In this document: piece after piece, positions 49,044 to 58,704 of the stretch
How positions within the stretch are numbered: position 1 is the stretch's first letter
How the letters are laid out: every line of letters begins with the position of its first letter
Source: Tannerellaceae bacterium
GTDB taxonomy: Bacteria; Bacteroidota; Bacteroidia; Bacteroidales; Tannerellaceae
DNA: 64,000 bases
Direction: 5' to 3'
NCBI GenBank assembly: GCA_031271045.1
Contig: JAISWO010000029.1
Coordinates: forward strand, 49,034-113,033
Position numbers and translations under genes: made by a program
Notes under the pieces: model-generated
Told to the model about the DNA's origin: nothing
Databases searched by the model: none
What the model saw: the letters and a program-made list of their open reading frames with translations, nothing else

Positions 49044-49568
49044 TTGAACAAAACTGTTTACATGAACAAGAATTACATTAAATTGATAGTCGGGTTGCTG
49101 TCCGCACTTTGGGTCGGCGCTATCTTGACGTTTGCTTATCCTCAGGCTTTCAGTTGTATTGTTCTGCAAGGCGATGTTTCATGGTGCTCTTGGGTTCATT
49201 CTTTGAAATTAGAAACCCGCACCTCATTCATCGTTAACGTGGGAATTGTAACTATGCTCCTCTTTGATTACTTTGTATCAAGGTCTAGGTCTAGGTATGA
49301 CGGCAAGAAGGTGCTCACGGTTGTTTTCTCAGTCGCTTTTTTAAATCTCTTATTAACGATTGCAATTTATATGTTCGCAACTGTACGTGGAGATTTGCGA
49401 TCTGAACTTATTTTATCGATAAGCCTTGTGATATTTCTACTTTCGCTTATCACACAGAAGTTTCTGGCAATAAAGTGTGAGTTTCGCCCCATAGAACTGG
49501 CGACACTACCTCCAAGTAAGGTTGCACACACACCACACAACCTCCAAGTAAGGTTGCCCCTGATATAA
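49044..49568 (+). CDS. Hypothetical multi-pass membrane protein
   Basis: Four hydrophobic segments (LIVGLLSALWVGAILTFAY etc.); no family recognised. Confidence 0.6.
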   Translation: MNKTVYMNKNYIKLIVGLLSALWVGAILTFAYPQAFSCIVLQGDVSWCSWVHSLKLETRTSFIVNVGIVTMLLFDYFVSRSRSRYDGKKVLTVVFSVAFLNLLLTIAIYMFATVRGDLRSELILSISLVIFLLSLITQKFLAIKCEFRPIELATLPPSKVAHTPHNLQVRLPLI

Positions 49569-49607
49569 GTAAATAAAGAATAAATAATAAATAAACAGGA
49601 TTTGAAT

Positions 49608-50120
49608 ATGGAAGTATTAGCATTGTTATTACCATTGTCACTTTTAGCAGGCGCGTTTCTCGTGGCTTTCATTGGTAAACAGAGTGTTCGTTATGTGCAA
49701 GCAGGTAATATTGACGATGTCCACGCCGAAGATACGCCAAAACAGGTTGATATCTTTGATACCTTTACTTACAAAGGCACACATGTAAACCGGAAGGATT
49801 ATGACGTTAGGGTGGTAAGTGGAAATTGCATGTGGCAGAGAAAAATTCGCTCCGGCGACATTGTATTTATACGGAAAATCGAAGACGACGAGGGTAGAAG
49901 ATCTATTCAGCCGGGCGATGTTTTACTTGTCAGATCCAATTTTGGAGATAAGTTGCGGGAGTTTTACGCTTGGATAGGCGAGGGCAAGGATAGGATAGAT
50001 ACGTTTCGCTATTTAGATGATGGCTCGATTAGGCATACGAACCAGGATGATAGCCCTGGTCCTTTAGGCCGCCCATTATCGGATGTTATCGGTAAAGTCG
50101 AATACTGTAAGCACTACTAA
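49608..50120 (+). CDS. Membrane-anchored S24/LexA-signal-peptidase-fold-like protein
   Basis: N-terminal TM; VVSGNCMWQRKIRSGDIVFIRKIEDDEGRRSIQPGDVLLVRSNFGD resembles the S24/S26 beta-fold, without an obvious catalytic Lys. Confidence 0.4.
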   Translation: MEVLALLLPLSLLAGAFLVAFIGKQSVRYVQAGNIDDVHAEDTPKQVDIFDTFTYKGTHVNRKDYDVRVVSGNCMWQRKIRSGDIVFIRKIEDDEGRRSIQPGDVLLVRSNFGDKLREFYAWIGEGKDRIDTFRYLDDGSIRHTNQDDSPGPLGRPLSDVIGKVEYCKHY

Positions 50121-50148
50121 ACGTCAGGGATATACTCCATTACCGTTT

Positions 50149-50191
50149 CCTCAGCAAACATCTCGATCTTCTGTGTTGCTGAGGTTTTTTT
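50149..50191 (+). terminator. Rho-independent terminator
   Basis: CCTCAGCAA...TTGCTGAGG followed by TTTTTTT. Confidence 0.8.
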
Positions 50192-50250
50192 ATGCCCAAT
50201 TATATAACTCTACGAAAGCCAGGCACTTCAATATGGTGGAATAATGGTTT

Positions 50251-50293
50251 ATAAGCATCCCCCGTCGCTCTTGGGTAAGAGTGGCGGGGGATT
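50251..50293. repeat. 43-bp direct repeat copy 2, forms terminator-like hairpin
   Basis: Identical to 48882-48924. Confidence 0.95.
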
Positions 50294-50323
50294 GTTATAT
50301 TATATATAATGTATGGCGGCGGC

Positions 50324-51001
50324 TTAGACGGAGTTGCCGGTGTACTCGTCGACGGTGTAGTTGAGGAAGCGGGTGAAGGGGAGTAAGATCTTGTAAGAGG
50401 CGGCGGCCTGGTCGATCCAGTCGTCGGCAAGGAAGAAGGCGTCGGGCTTGGGAGTACTGACGCAGAAGTCTTTGTGGCGCAGTATCTCGCCGTGCTCGAA
50501 ATCCGGAGGGAAGCCGGCCGGCATACGTTTTAGCGTCTCGCCTTCGAGCGTGGAATAGAGCGCACGGAAGGAAGGGTTCTCGATGATAGCGAGAAATTCG
50601 TCAATGTGGTCGTAGATGTCTTGCCGCACCATCTTCAGTAGTTTCGGGTCGGGCATCCAGAGGCCGCCGGAGAGGAATGAGTTGCCGGCTTCGAGATGGA
50701 GGTAGTATCCGCTACGCGGGCTGTTGCGCCCTCCCCTTGCAGCGATGTAGGCGCCGATATGGGTCTTGTACGGCAGTTTGTTGGGCGAGAAGCGGATGTC
50801 GCGGTAGATGCGGAACAGGCAGTCTTTGGCTTCTATGCCTGCTATTTCTTCGTCGAACAGGGCAATGCGGTCGATCAACTGTTGGACGATCGCGAGATGT
50901 CCTTTCTTCAGGGCGTCGTAGCGTCCTTTGTTTTGCTGGAACCAGTCGCGATTGTTGTTCTGTTCCAGTTCTCGCAGAAATTCTAATAGATGCTTTATCA
51001 T
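50324..51001 (-). CDS. DUF2461 domain-containing protein
   Basis: FLRELEQNNNRDWFQQNKGRYDALKKG...DIRFSPNKLPYKTHIGAYI...SGYYLHLEAGNSFLSGGLWMPDPKLLKMVRQDI. Confidence 0.9.
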   Translation of the reverse strand: MIKHLLEFLRELEQNNNRDWFQQNKGRYDALKKGHLAIVQQLIDRIALFDEEIAGIEAKDCLFRIYRDIRFSPNKLPYKTHIGAYIAARGGRNSPRSGYYLHLEAGNSFLSGGLWMPDPKLLKMVRQDIYDHIDEFLAIIENPSFRALYSTLEGETLKRMPAGFPPDFEHGEILRHKDFCVSTPKPDAFFLADDWIDQAAASYKILLPFTRFLNYTVDEYTGNSV

Positions 51002-51079
51002 AGTGGCAAAGGTATGAAAAGATTCAATGTGGAAGGTAGAGCCGGGAAAAACACTATCTTTGGTGAGTTTTTTCCCTGT

Positions 51080-52957
51080 ATGAAGAAAAGAAGAAGACGA
51101 TCTCGACGACGCATAAAGAATTTTTTCACCTCTGCTATCATTACTTTGCTGGCTGTGGCTTGTTTGTGGCTTGTTGTAACCTTTGCCGCAAGGCGCTATG
51201 CGATGCGGAAGCTTCAGGCCATAGAGAAGCAGTACAATTTCGATATCCGTTACCGTTCGGTATCGCTGACGGGCTACAATAAGCTCCGGATCGAAGGCTT
51301 TACGGTGGCAGCCAACCGGTCGTCGCTATTGCTGTATGCCCAGTCGTTTGTGATCAAAGCCAACCTGTGGAACTCGTCGTTCTCCAGGGAGGATATTGAG
51401 GGGTTCGAGATCGAACAGTTGCATATCCGTTACAACCCTCCGGCCAAACGCGCAGGCGGGACGACCGACTATGCCTCGTGCATCGAGCAGGCGCTGGAAA
51501 AGACAGCCTCCCTCTTCCCTTATCTGCCGCCGGACGTTTGGGTGCACGATATCCATATCTCATATCAGGAGAAGAAGGACGTAGAGCATACCTTTTATAT
51601 ACCCCAACTCCGGATGACCGGCCATCGCTTCGTGGCCGAGATGCAGGACGCTGACGACGAACGCAGGACGTGGATATGCGGGGGGACGTACCAGACAAAT
51701 CCCGCGAGGCTAAGCCTGCGCATGTATGCCAAACAGCCGGGGAAAGTCACCCTCCCCTGGGTGACGGATTATACCGGGGCGACCGTACGGTTCGACACCC
51801 TGGCCATAGACCTGAAGGCGAAGAGGAACCCCGACGGCGTCGAGGTCATTCAAGGCAAAGCCGGCGTAAAAGGACTGTCGCTCCATCATGCAAGCCTCTC
51901 GTCAGACACTCTTCAGGTGGGCAAAGGCTATATCAATTACAGACTGTTTGCGGGGAGGGATTTCCTGGAATTAGATAGCAGCGCCACAACTGTCCGCTAC
52001 AACCGGCTCCGGTTTAATCCCTTTGTGAGGATCGAAAAGAACCGCAAGTGGCGCGTAAGGCTTGCCCTGGATACGAACGAGTTCCCGGCCGACGACCTGT
52101 TCACCTCCCTGCCCCGCGGTGCGTTCGGTAATCTGGAAGGGCTACGGGTGAGCGGTACGCTCGCCTGGCATGTTTTGCTGGATGTTGATATGGCCAGAGT
52201 GCCCGACCTGGTCTTCGAGTCGGTGGTCCGCCCGCGCAACTTCAGCATCGTGAATTACGGGCATACAGACCTCCGGAAGATGAGCCGCCCCTTCCTGCAC
52301 GTGATCCGCGATGGTAATCAGATTGTGCGGCACTTCGAGGTAAGCAGTCGCAATCCGGCCTTCCGACCCATTCACACCATCTCGCGCTACCTGCCGATGA
52401 CGATTATGCACGGCGAGGATTTTGCGTTCTACCATCACCGGGGCTTCTATCCGCAAGCCTTCCACAAGTCGCTGGTCGAGAATATCGAGTCGGGCCGTTT
52501 CCTGCGAGGTGCAAGCACCCTGACGATGCAGGTGGTGAAGAACGTCTTCCTCAATGCCGACAAGACCCTTGCCCGCAAACTGGAGGAGATACTGATCGTT
52601 TGGTTGATCGAGGACAACCGGCTGACTTCCAAGTCCCGTATGATGGAGGTTTATATGAACATTATCGAGTGGGGGCCTAATGTCTATGGGATAACCGAAG
52701 CCGCCCGCTTTTACTTCGCCAAAGATCCATCTGCCCTGACGTTGAGCGAATGTATTTTCCTTGCTTACATTATTCCTTATCCCAAATACCTGCGGAGTCA
52801 CTTCAACGGACTGCGTCCGAAGCCAGCCTATTACGAGTTTTTCCACGATGCCGTCAGGCGCTTGCTTCAGCGGCAGGCCATCACGCCGGACGAAGCTGCC
52901 CGGACTCATCCCGACCTGGCGTTCAGAGGGCCTGTGATTGAGTACCTGACACGGTAG
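51080..52957 (+). CDS. Membrane-anchored monofunctional peptidoglycan glycosyltransferase (GT51) with long N-terminal extension
   Basis: HGEDFAFYHHRGF, GRFLRGASTLTMQVVKNVFLNADKTLARKLEEILIVWLIE, MEVYMNIIEWGPNVYGITEAARFYF. Confidence 0.88.
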   Translation: MKKRRRRSRRRIKNFFTSAIITLLAVACLWLVVTFAARRYAMRKLQAIEKQYNFDIRYRSVSLTGYNKLRIEGFTVAANRSSLLLYAQSFVIKANLWNSSFSREDIEGFEIEQLHIRYNPPAKRAGGTTDYASCIEQALEKTASLFPYLPPDVWVHDIHISYQEKKDVEHTFYIPQLRMTGHRFVAEMQDADDERRTWICGGTYQTNPARLSLRMYAKQPGKVTLPWVTDYTGATVRFDTLAIDLKAKRNPDGVEVIQGKAGVKGLSLHHASLSSDTLQVGKGYINYRLFAGRDFLELDSSATTVRYNRLRFNPFVRIEKNRKWRVRLALDTNEFPADDLFTSLPRGAFGNLEGLRVSGTLAWHVLLDVDMARVPDLVFESVVRPRNFSIVNYGHTDLRKMSRPFLHVIRDGNQIVRHFEVSSRNPAFRPIHTISRYLPMTIMHGEDFAFYHHRGFYPQAFHKSLVENIESGRFLRGASTLTMQVVKNVFLNADKTLARKLEEILIVWLIEDNRLTSKSRMMEVYMNIIEWGPNVYGITEAARFYFAKDPSALTLSECIFLAYIIPYPKYLRSHFNGLRPKPAYYEFFHDAVRRLLQRQAITPDEAARTHPDLAFRGPVIEYLTR

Positions 52958-52995
52958 ACTTATCCCCCGGTATACCTATCCCCCGCAGGCTATTA

Positions 52996-53850
52996 CTATT
53001 TCACGTGCTGGAAGTCGATCCTCACTTTCGTGCCTTCGTGCAAGACCGACGAGATGCTCACCTGGGCGCCGTAAACGCGCAGGATATGCACCGACAGGCT
53101 TAGCCCGATGCCATTGCCGGCGTATTCACGCGTATTGGTTGCCCGGTAAAAGGGTTGGAAGATACGGTTCAGTTCTTCCTGAGGGATACCGATGCCCTGG
53201 TCTTTAATCTCCAGCACACTCCCCCGGAGGCGTATCTCGACCATCTTGTCGCCCGAATACTTGAGGGCGTTGCCGATAATATTGCCCAAAGCCGTCTCCA
53301 GCAACTGTGGGTTCATATCCAGCATAAAGGCGAAGTTGTCGGGGGAGAACAGGATACGTTTCTCCAGGAATTGCATGATAAAGTCGGCCAGGATGATCGT
53401 CCGGGAGGCTGTTTTGAGGATCTCATCCTCCCCTTTGGAAAGGAACATCAGGCGTTTCATCAACTGGATGATGCGTTGCGCCTCGGAAGCAATCCGCCGG
53501 AGGGAAGCCTGGTATTCGGAAGGAGAACGTTCTTTCATGAGGCTGATTTCACATTCTCCCTGTATGGCCGTCAGGGGATTGTTCAGCTCATGGGAAGCAT
53601 TGCTGATGAACGACTTTTCGCTTTGGTAAGTGCTTTCGATCCAGGCCGTCATCTCGTTCGCATATCGCCGGGCCACCCCATAAACCAGGAGGGCGTTTAT
53701 CAGCAGGAAAGCAACCGGCAGCCCGATCCCATACATCAACGGCATCTGCGGGAAAAGGACGATAAGCAGGTAAAAGAGTATCGAAACGACGGCTATCACT
53801 CCCACGGTGATATACGTATAACGGTATGCTATTTTCTTGCCCGGCATCAT
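52996..53850 (-). CDS. Sensor histidine kinase
   Basis: Two TM segments; FISNASHELNNPLTAIQGECEISL H-box, NIIGNALKYSG, IKDQGIGIPQEELNRIFQPFYRA, GNGIGLSLS. Confidence 0.93.
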   Translation of the reverse strand: MMPGKKIAYRYTYITVGVIAVVSILFYLLIVLFPQMPLMYGIGLPVAFLLINALLVYGVARRYANEMTAWIESTYQSEKSFISNASHELNNPLTAIQGECEISLMKERSPSEYQASLRRIASEAQRIIQLMKRLMFLSKGEDEILKTASRTIILADFIMQFLEKRILFSPDNFAFMLDMNPQLLETALGNIIGNALKYSGDKMVEIRLRGSVLEIKDQGIGIPQEELNRIFQPFYRATNTREYAGNGIGLSLSVHILRVYGAQVSISSVLHEGTKVRIDFQHVK

Positions 53851-54527
53851 GCTTCTATCCTGTAACCGATTCCGGAGACGGTCTGTATCAGTTTCCTGTC
53901 GGCCCCCTTGTCGATCTTGGCCCGGAGGTAATTGATGTAAACATCCACGACGTTCATATTGCGGTCGGCTTCCTTGTCCCAAACCTCTTTGATGATGCTT
54001 TGGCGGCTAAGGGCGGTTCCGGAGTTGAGCATCAGGTATTCGAGCAGCCGGTATTCGCGAATGGTAAGATCAATCGGACGACCGTTGCGGACGGCGCGAT
54101 GATTGTCAGGTTCCAACACCAGGTCGCCGCAGCAAAGACGCCCCTTAGCCTGCGTCACTCCGCCCTTGGTCCGCCGCAGAAGCGCCTGTATGCGGGCTTC
54201 CAGCTCGGCAAAGCTGAAAGGCTTCACGATGTAATCATCGGCTCCGGCCTCCAACCCCTTGACGATATCGTCCGTCGTACCCAAGGCCGTAAGCATGATC
54301 ACCGGGGAGGCATACCCGTACGTTTGCCTGTACCGGCGGCACAGCTCCAGCCCGTTCATCCGGGGCATGATGAGATCGAGTATCAGCAAATGGAACGACT
54401 CCGTCGCCGCCATCTCCCAGCCCGCCACGCCATCGTATGCCGTCAGGACGCTGTAACCCGCCTCCCTCAGCCCCCGTTCGATGAAAGAAGCGATATTTAT
54501 TTCGTCTTCAACCAAAAGTATCTTCAT
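53847..54527 (-). CDS. OmpR/PhoB-family response regulator
   Basis: MKILLVEDEINIASFIERGL, LLILDLIMPRMNGLELCRRY, winged-helix C-terminus LTIREYRLLEYLM; 4-bp overlap with the kinase. Confidence 0.95.
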   Translation of the reverse strand: MKILLVEDEINIASFIERGLREAGYSVLTAYDGVAGWEMAATESFHLLILDLIMPRMNGLELCRRYRQTYGYASPVIMLTALGTTDDIVKGLEAGADDYIVKPFSFAELEARIQALLRRTKGGVTQAKGRLCCGDLVLEPDNHRAVRNGRPIDLTIREYRLLEYLMLNSGTALSRQSIIKEVWDKEADRNMNVVDVYINYLRAKIDKGADRKLIQTVSGIGYRIEA

Positions 54528-54648
54528 GCAATGTATATAATATATGTATGTATGGGATTCAGCCTCCAAATGTACTATAATTTGCGCGTTTAAGCTTCTG
54601 TCCCCCTCTCATTGTGCCGGATGCAAGCCCCGCTCTGTGAGGCAGCTC

Positions 54649-54806
54649 AACTATTCCCATAGTTCGATATGAACTATTCCAATAGTTCGATGTCAACTAT
54701 TCCAATAGTTCGATGTGAACTATTCCAATAGTTCGGTGTCAACTATTCTAATAGTTCGATGTCAACTATTGGAATAGTCGAGGTTAAACTATTAGAATGG
54801 TTGAGG
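54649..54806. repeat. 23-bp palindromic tandem repeat array, 7 units (array E)
   Basis: AACTATT starts at 54649, 54672, 54695, 54718, 54741, 54764, 54787; unit contains AACTATT-CC-AATAGTT. Confidence 0.95.
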
Positions 54807-55270
54807 TACGCAACAGCGCGCAAGCTTGAGTTGAAGCAGGGAGAAGGCTTTGCTGCCTCCACCTCTGCGCAGAGCGTAAGCCAACCGGCGCAATTTATAT
54901 TCGCTCAGAAAACATTTTAATGAGAATCATTGCTTATCCGAAGAAAAAGCACTTAATTTACGTCGATTTTCGACAGAAGCGCGGGCGTATACGATCCGGG
55001 GGTGTCGACAGAAGAAGAAGAGGAGGAGGATTTCAAAAGAGAAGCAACACTCCACAAATTTATGATTGTTAGATGTAGAGATTGAGTAAACAGTTCTTTT
55101 TCAAAGAAAGGACGAATCGCTTTGTCTCGTCTCGTCGGCATGTGATACATTGGCATACATTTTTTCTATTTTTCTTCTATTTTTCTACTTTCTATTTTTC
55201 CATGAAAGTGTAGGTGCGTCTGCATCTGCACTTTTTTCGTACATTGTCGGCCAATAAACAAGGATTGAAG

Positions 55271-55741
55271 ATGAAAAGGTGGTTATTGCTACTTGTTTTT
55301 AGTGTGCCCTGTGCGGAAACAGTTCATGCACAGTGGACGTCCGAAGATTCGGTATGGCTTCAGGACGTATTGTCGGGCAAGAAAGAATTGCGTCTGAGCC
55401 CGGAGGCGAAGAATATCCTCGGTTCAGGCAACTTGCTTCGTTCGCTTATCAGCAAAGACTTTTCCGAATATCTGGAGCCCGATGAAGGGGGAGTGGGCCG
55501 GATAGCTGTGCCCCCGGCTGTCCTCATACGGCAGGGCCTGGACGAGAAGTTACCCATTGACAAGATTAACAGAGCGGCTTTCGGTACCCCTGCAGAGGCG
55601 AAGGAGCCGCCCATACGTCTGTCCGGCGCCGGCGCCTCGGTCTCGGTCGACATCGAAGGCGCCTTGAGGCAGTTGTTCATACCCTCCGAACGGGCCAAGG
55701 CCCGCAACCGCCGGAATGCAAATGCGTGGAAGTATTACTGA
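55271..55741 (+). CDS. DUF4858-like secreted protein
   Basis: Signal peptide MKRWLLLLVFSVPCAETVHAQ; SEDSVWLQDVLSGKKELRLSPEAKNIL. Confidence 0.6.
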   Translation: MKRWLLLLVFSVPCAETVHAQWTSEDSVWLQDVLSGKKELRLSPEAKNILGSGNLLRSLISKDFSEYLEPDEGGVGRIAVPPAVLIRQGLDEKLPIDKINRAAFGTPAEAKEPPIRLSGAGASVSVDIEGALRQLFIPSERAKARNRRNANAWKYY

Positions 55742-56451
55742 CGTCCGTACACCCGGGTGCCGACCGGCTCTCCGGCGAGGACCTTCATCAGGTTGCCCGG
55801 CGTATCCATGTTGAAGACGACAATAGGGAGGTTGTTTTCTTTGCACATAGCAGTGGCGGTCAGGTCCATCACCTTCAATCCCCGGAGGTAGATCTCGTCG
55901 AAGGTGATGGAGTCGAAGCGGAGGGCGGTGGGATCCTTTTCAGGGTCGGCCGTATAGATACCATCCACGCGGGTACCTTTGAGCATCACATCGGCTTCGA
56001 TTTCAATAGCCCGCAGCGAGGAGCCGGTATCGGTGGTAAAGAAGGGATTGCCCGTCCCGGCTGCGAGGATGACGACGTATCCGTTTTCCAGCAGTTCAAT
56101 CGCCCGGTATTTGTTGTAGAACTCAGCAATCGGTTCCATACGTATGGCGGTGAGCACTTTGTTTTTCACACCCTGAGCAGCGAGTACGGAGCTTAGCCCC
56201 AGTGCATTGATGACGGTAGCGAGCATCCCCATCTGATCTCCTTTGACGCGGTCGAAGCCCCGTCCGGAGCCGCTGAGCCCGCGAAAGATATTGCCGCCTC
56301 CGATGACGATAGCCGTCTGGACGCCTTCGATTGTTGCCTCCTGTATTTGCCGGGCATACTCGCTCAGTTTATTCTCATCTATTCCGTATTGCTTATCACC
56401 CTGAAGTGACTCTCCGCTTAGTTTTAGCAGGATTCGCTTGTAAATTGCCAT
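55735..56451 (-). CDS. pyrH: UMP kinase
   Basis: MAIYKRILLKLSGESLQGDKQYGID, IVIGGGNIFRG, DQMGMLATVINALGL, GTGNPFFTTDT. Confidence 0.96.
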   Translation of the reverse strand: MAIYKRILLKLSGESLQGDKQYGIDENKLSEYARQIQEATIEGVQTAIVIGGGNIFRGLSGSGRGFDRVKGDQMGMLATVINALGLSSVLAAQGVKNKVLTAIRMEPIAEFYNKYRAIELLENGYVVILAAGTGNPFFTTDTGSSLRAIEIEADVMLKGTRVDGIYTADPEKDPTALRFDSITFDEIYLRGLKVMDLTATAMCKENNLPIVVFNMDTPGNLMKVLAGEPVGTRVYGRQ

Positions 56452-56552
56452 TTGTAAACCGTTTTTTTCTGTGATATTGTAATATTGTTTGCGCAAAAGT
56501 ACTACTTTTGCCTGCATCGTTTGTGTTTGCAACTATCTTAATTTATATATCA

Positions 56553-57053
56553 ATGAATTCAAATTCAAATTTGCAAAGGTTCTGGTTGGTAGCATTGCGC
56601 TTACTGATAGGCTGGCACTTCTTGTACGAAGGTCTTGTTAAAGTGTTGAATCCGAAGTGGACCTCGTTAGGTTACTTGATGGATTCGCAAGGTTGGTTCG
56701 CTTCCGTGTTTCATTCGATGGCGAGTAATGCGGGCACGCTGAGCGTGATTAATTTCCTCAACGAATGGGGTCTTGTGCTCATTGGATTGAGCCTGATCCT
56801 GGGTTTACTGACGCGCTTGGGATGTATCGGCGGCATCTTGCTGCTGCTGCTTTACTATCTGTCGCATCCTCCGTTTATCGGCTCGGAAGAGCTGTTTATG
56901 ATGCCCCGCGAAGGCTCTTACCTGTGGATAGACAGGAACCTGATCGAAATTGCGGCGTTGGCGACGCTCTATGTCTTTCCTACGTCCAAGACGTTCGGAC
57001 TGGACGGCCTTCTTGGGAACTTATTAAAAAACAAACCTACTCAATCGCATTGA
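56553..57053 (+). CDS. DoxX family membrane protein
   Basis: LRLLIGWHFLYEGLVKVLNPKWTSLGYL; four hydrophobic helices. Confidence 0.85.
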   Translation: MNSNSNLQRFWLVALRLLIGWHFLYEGLVKVLNPKWTSLGYLMDSQGWFASVFHSMASNAGTLSVINFLNEWGLVLIGLSLILGLLTRLGCIGGILLLLLYYLSHPPFIGSEELFMMPREGSYLWIDRNLIEIAALATLYVFPTSKTFGLDGLLGNLLKNKPTQSH

Positions 57054-57055
57054 TC

Positions 57056-58699
57056 ATGTCGGAAGAAAACAAGAATCAACAGGAGCAGCCCGCTTCGTCC
57101 GGGCGCAGGAGCGCAATCAAGGCGCTTGTCTCCGTCCCGGCGCTGGGCGCTATGGCTTACGGAGTGTATAAAAAGACACAGTACGACCGTTCGCGGCGTA
57201 ACCTGGGCGATCTGTTCAGGCTCGAACCCACAACACCCCCGTCGGCGCAGGAAATAAAGCCGGACGGACGCACAATCCGCTTAGGAATCATCGGCTATGG
57301 CATCCGGGGCAAGCAATTGCTCAGGGCGGCAGGTTTTGCCGAACCTTCGCTGATCGACACGTGGAAGGAAGCTGCACGCCTCAGTTCGAAAGACACCCGT
57401 TACAAAGATTACCTGGAGCAGGAAGGCTTGAACGTAACAGTGACGGGCGTATGCGACATCTTCGACACCTATGCCGAGGCAGCCATCCTGTCAGGCTCCA
57501 ACATCCACCGCGAAGGTAGCGACGGGACATTCGGACCGCAGCCCAAGCGCTACCGGTATTACAAAGATCTGCTGGCAGCCGACGACGTCGACGCCGTGAT
57601 CATCGCCGCACCCGACCACTGGCACGGTACGATGGCAATGGACGCCGCCCGCGCAGGCAAGCACGTTTACTTAGAAAAGCCCATGTCGTGGACCGTTCCC
57701 GAAACCTATATGATCCGCGACGTGGTCAAACAAAGCGGCATTACATTCCAGTTCGGCCACCAGGGACGACAAACCGACAGCTACCTCAAAGCCAAGCAGA
57801 TTGTCGATAAAGACATCCTCGGCGCCATCTCTCTGATCGAGGTATGCACCAACCGCAACGACCCCAACGGAGCCTGGGTCTATCCCATCCACGAAACGGC
57901 CAATCCGCAGACCATCGACTGGCGGCAGTTCGAGGGCGACGACGACCGGGTGAAGGAATATCTCGACTATATGCAATCGCAAGGATTGGCGCGTTACGTA
58001 GGGCCGGAGCCCCGCGACCGGTTTAGCCTGGAACGCTTCTTCCGCTGGCGGTGCTGGTGGGATTACAGTACGGGACTGAGCGGCGACCTGCTGACGCACG
58101 AATACGATGCAGTGAACCAGATCCTGGGCGTGGGCATCCCTCATTCGGCCACTTCGTCGGGAGGGGTCTACTTCTTCAAAGACGGACGCACCGTACCCGA
58201 CGTCTTGCAGACTTCCTTCGAGTTCCCCGACCGGAGCCTCACCATGCTTTACAGCGCTACGCTGGCCAGTCAACGCTCGCGCGGGAAAGTCTTTATGGGA
58301 CACGACGCCTCGATGGAGCTCTCCAGCTCGCTCATCGTAAAGGCCGACCCCCGCTCAACGCGCTACGCCGACCAGATTGCCAAAGGAATCATCAAACCCG
58401 ATACCCCGCTGATCACCTACATCCCCGGACAGGAAAATGTCGACGCCGTCAGTTCGGCCACCGAACTGTATTTCGCCCAGCGAGGCCTCCTCTATGCCTA
58501 CGTCAACGGCAAACGTTACGACACAACCTACCTCCACATCCGCGAATGGGTCGAATGTATCCGCAACGGCGGCACGCCCAGTTGCGACATCGACGCAGCC
58601 TTCGAAGAAGCCATCACCGCCCACATGGGCACGCGCGCTTATCTGGAAGGACGCACCATGTACTGGGATAAAGACAAGGAAGAGATCGTACGAGGCTGA
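57056..58699 (+). CDS. Gfo/Idh/MocA family oxidoreductase with Tat-like N-terminus
   Basis: RRSAIKALVSVPALGAMAYG; AAPDHWHGTMAMDAARAGKHVYLEKPMSWTVPETYMIRD. Confidence 0.9.
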   Translation: MSEENKNQQEQPASSGRRSAIKALVSVPALGAMAYGVYKKTQYDRSRRNLGDLFRLEPTTPPSAQEIKPDGRTIRLGIIGYGIRGKQLLRAAGFAEPSLIDTWKEAARLSSKDTRYKDYLEQEGLNVTVTGVCDIFDTYAEAAILSGSNIHREGSDGTFGPQPKRYRYYKDLLAADDVDAVIIAAPDHWHGTMAMDAARAGKHVYLEKPMSWTVPETYMIRDVVKQSGITFQFGHQGRQTDSYLKAKQIVDKDILGAISLIEVCTNRNDPNGAWVYPIHETANPQTIDWRQFEGDDDRVKEYLDYMQSQGLARYVGPEPRDRFSLERFFRWRCWWDYSTGLSGDLLTHEYDAVNQILGVGIPHSATSSGGVYFFKDGRTVPDVLQTSFEFPDRSLTMLYSATLASQRSRGKVFMGHDASMELSSSLIVKADPRSTRYADQIAKGIIKPDTPLITYIPGQENVDAVSSATELYFAQRGLLYAYVNGKRYDTTYLHIREWVECIRNGGTPSCDIDAAFEEAITAHMGTRAYLEGRTMYWDKDKEEIVRG

Positions 58700-58704
58700 G
58701 CTTC

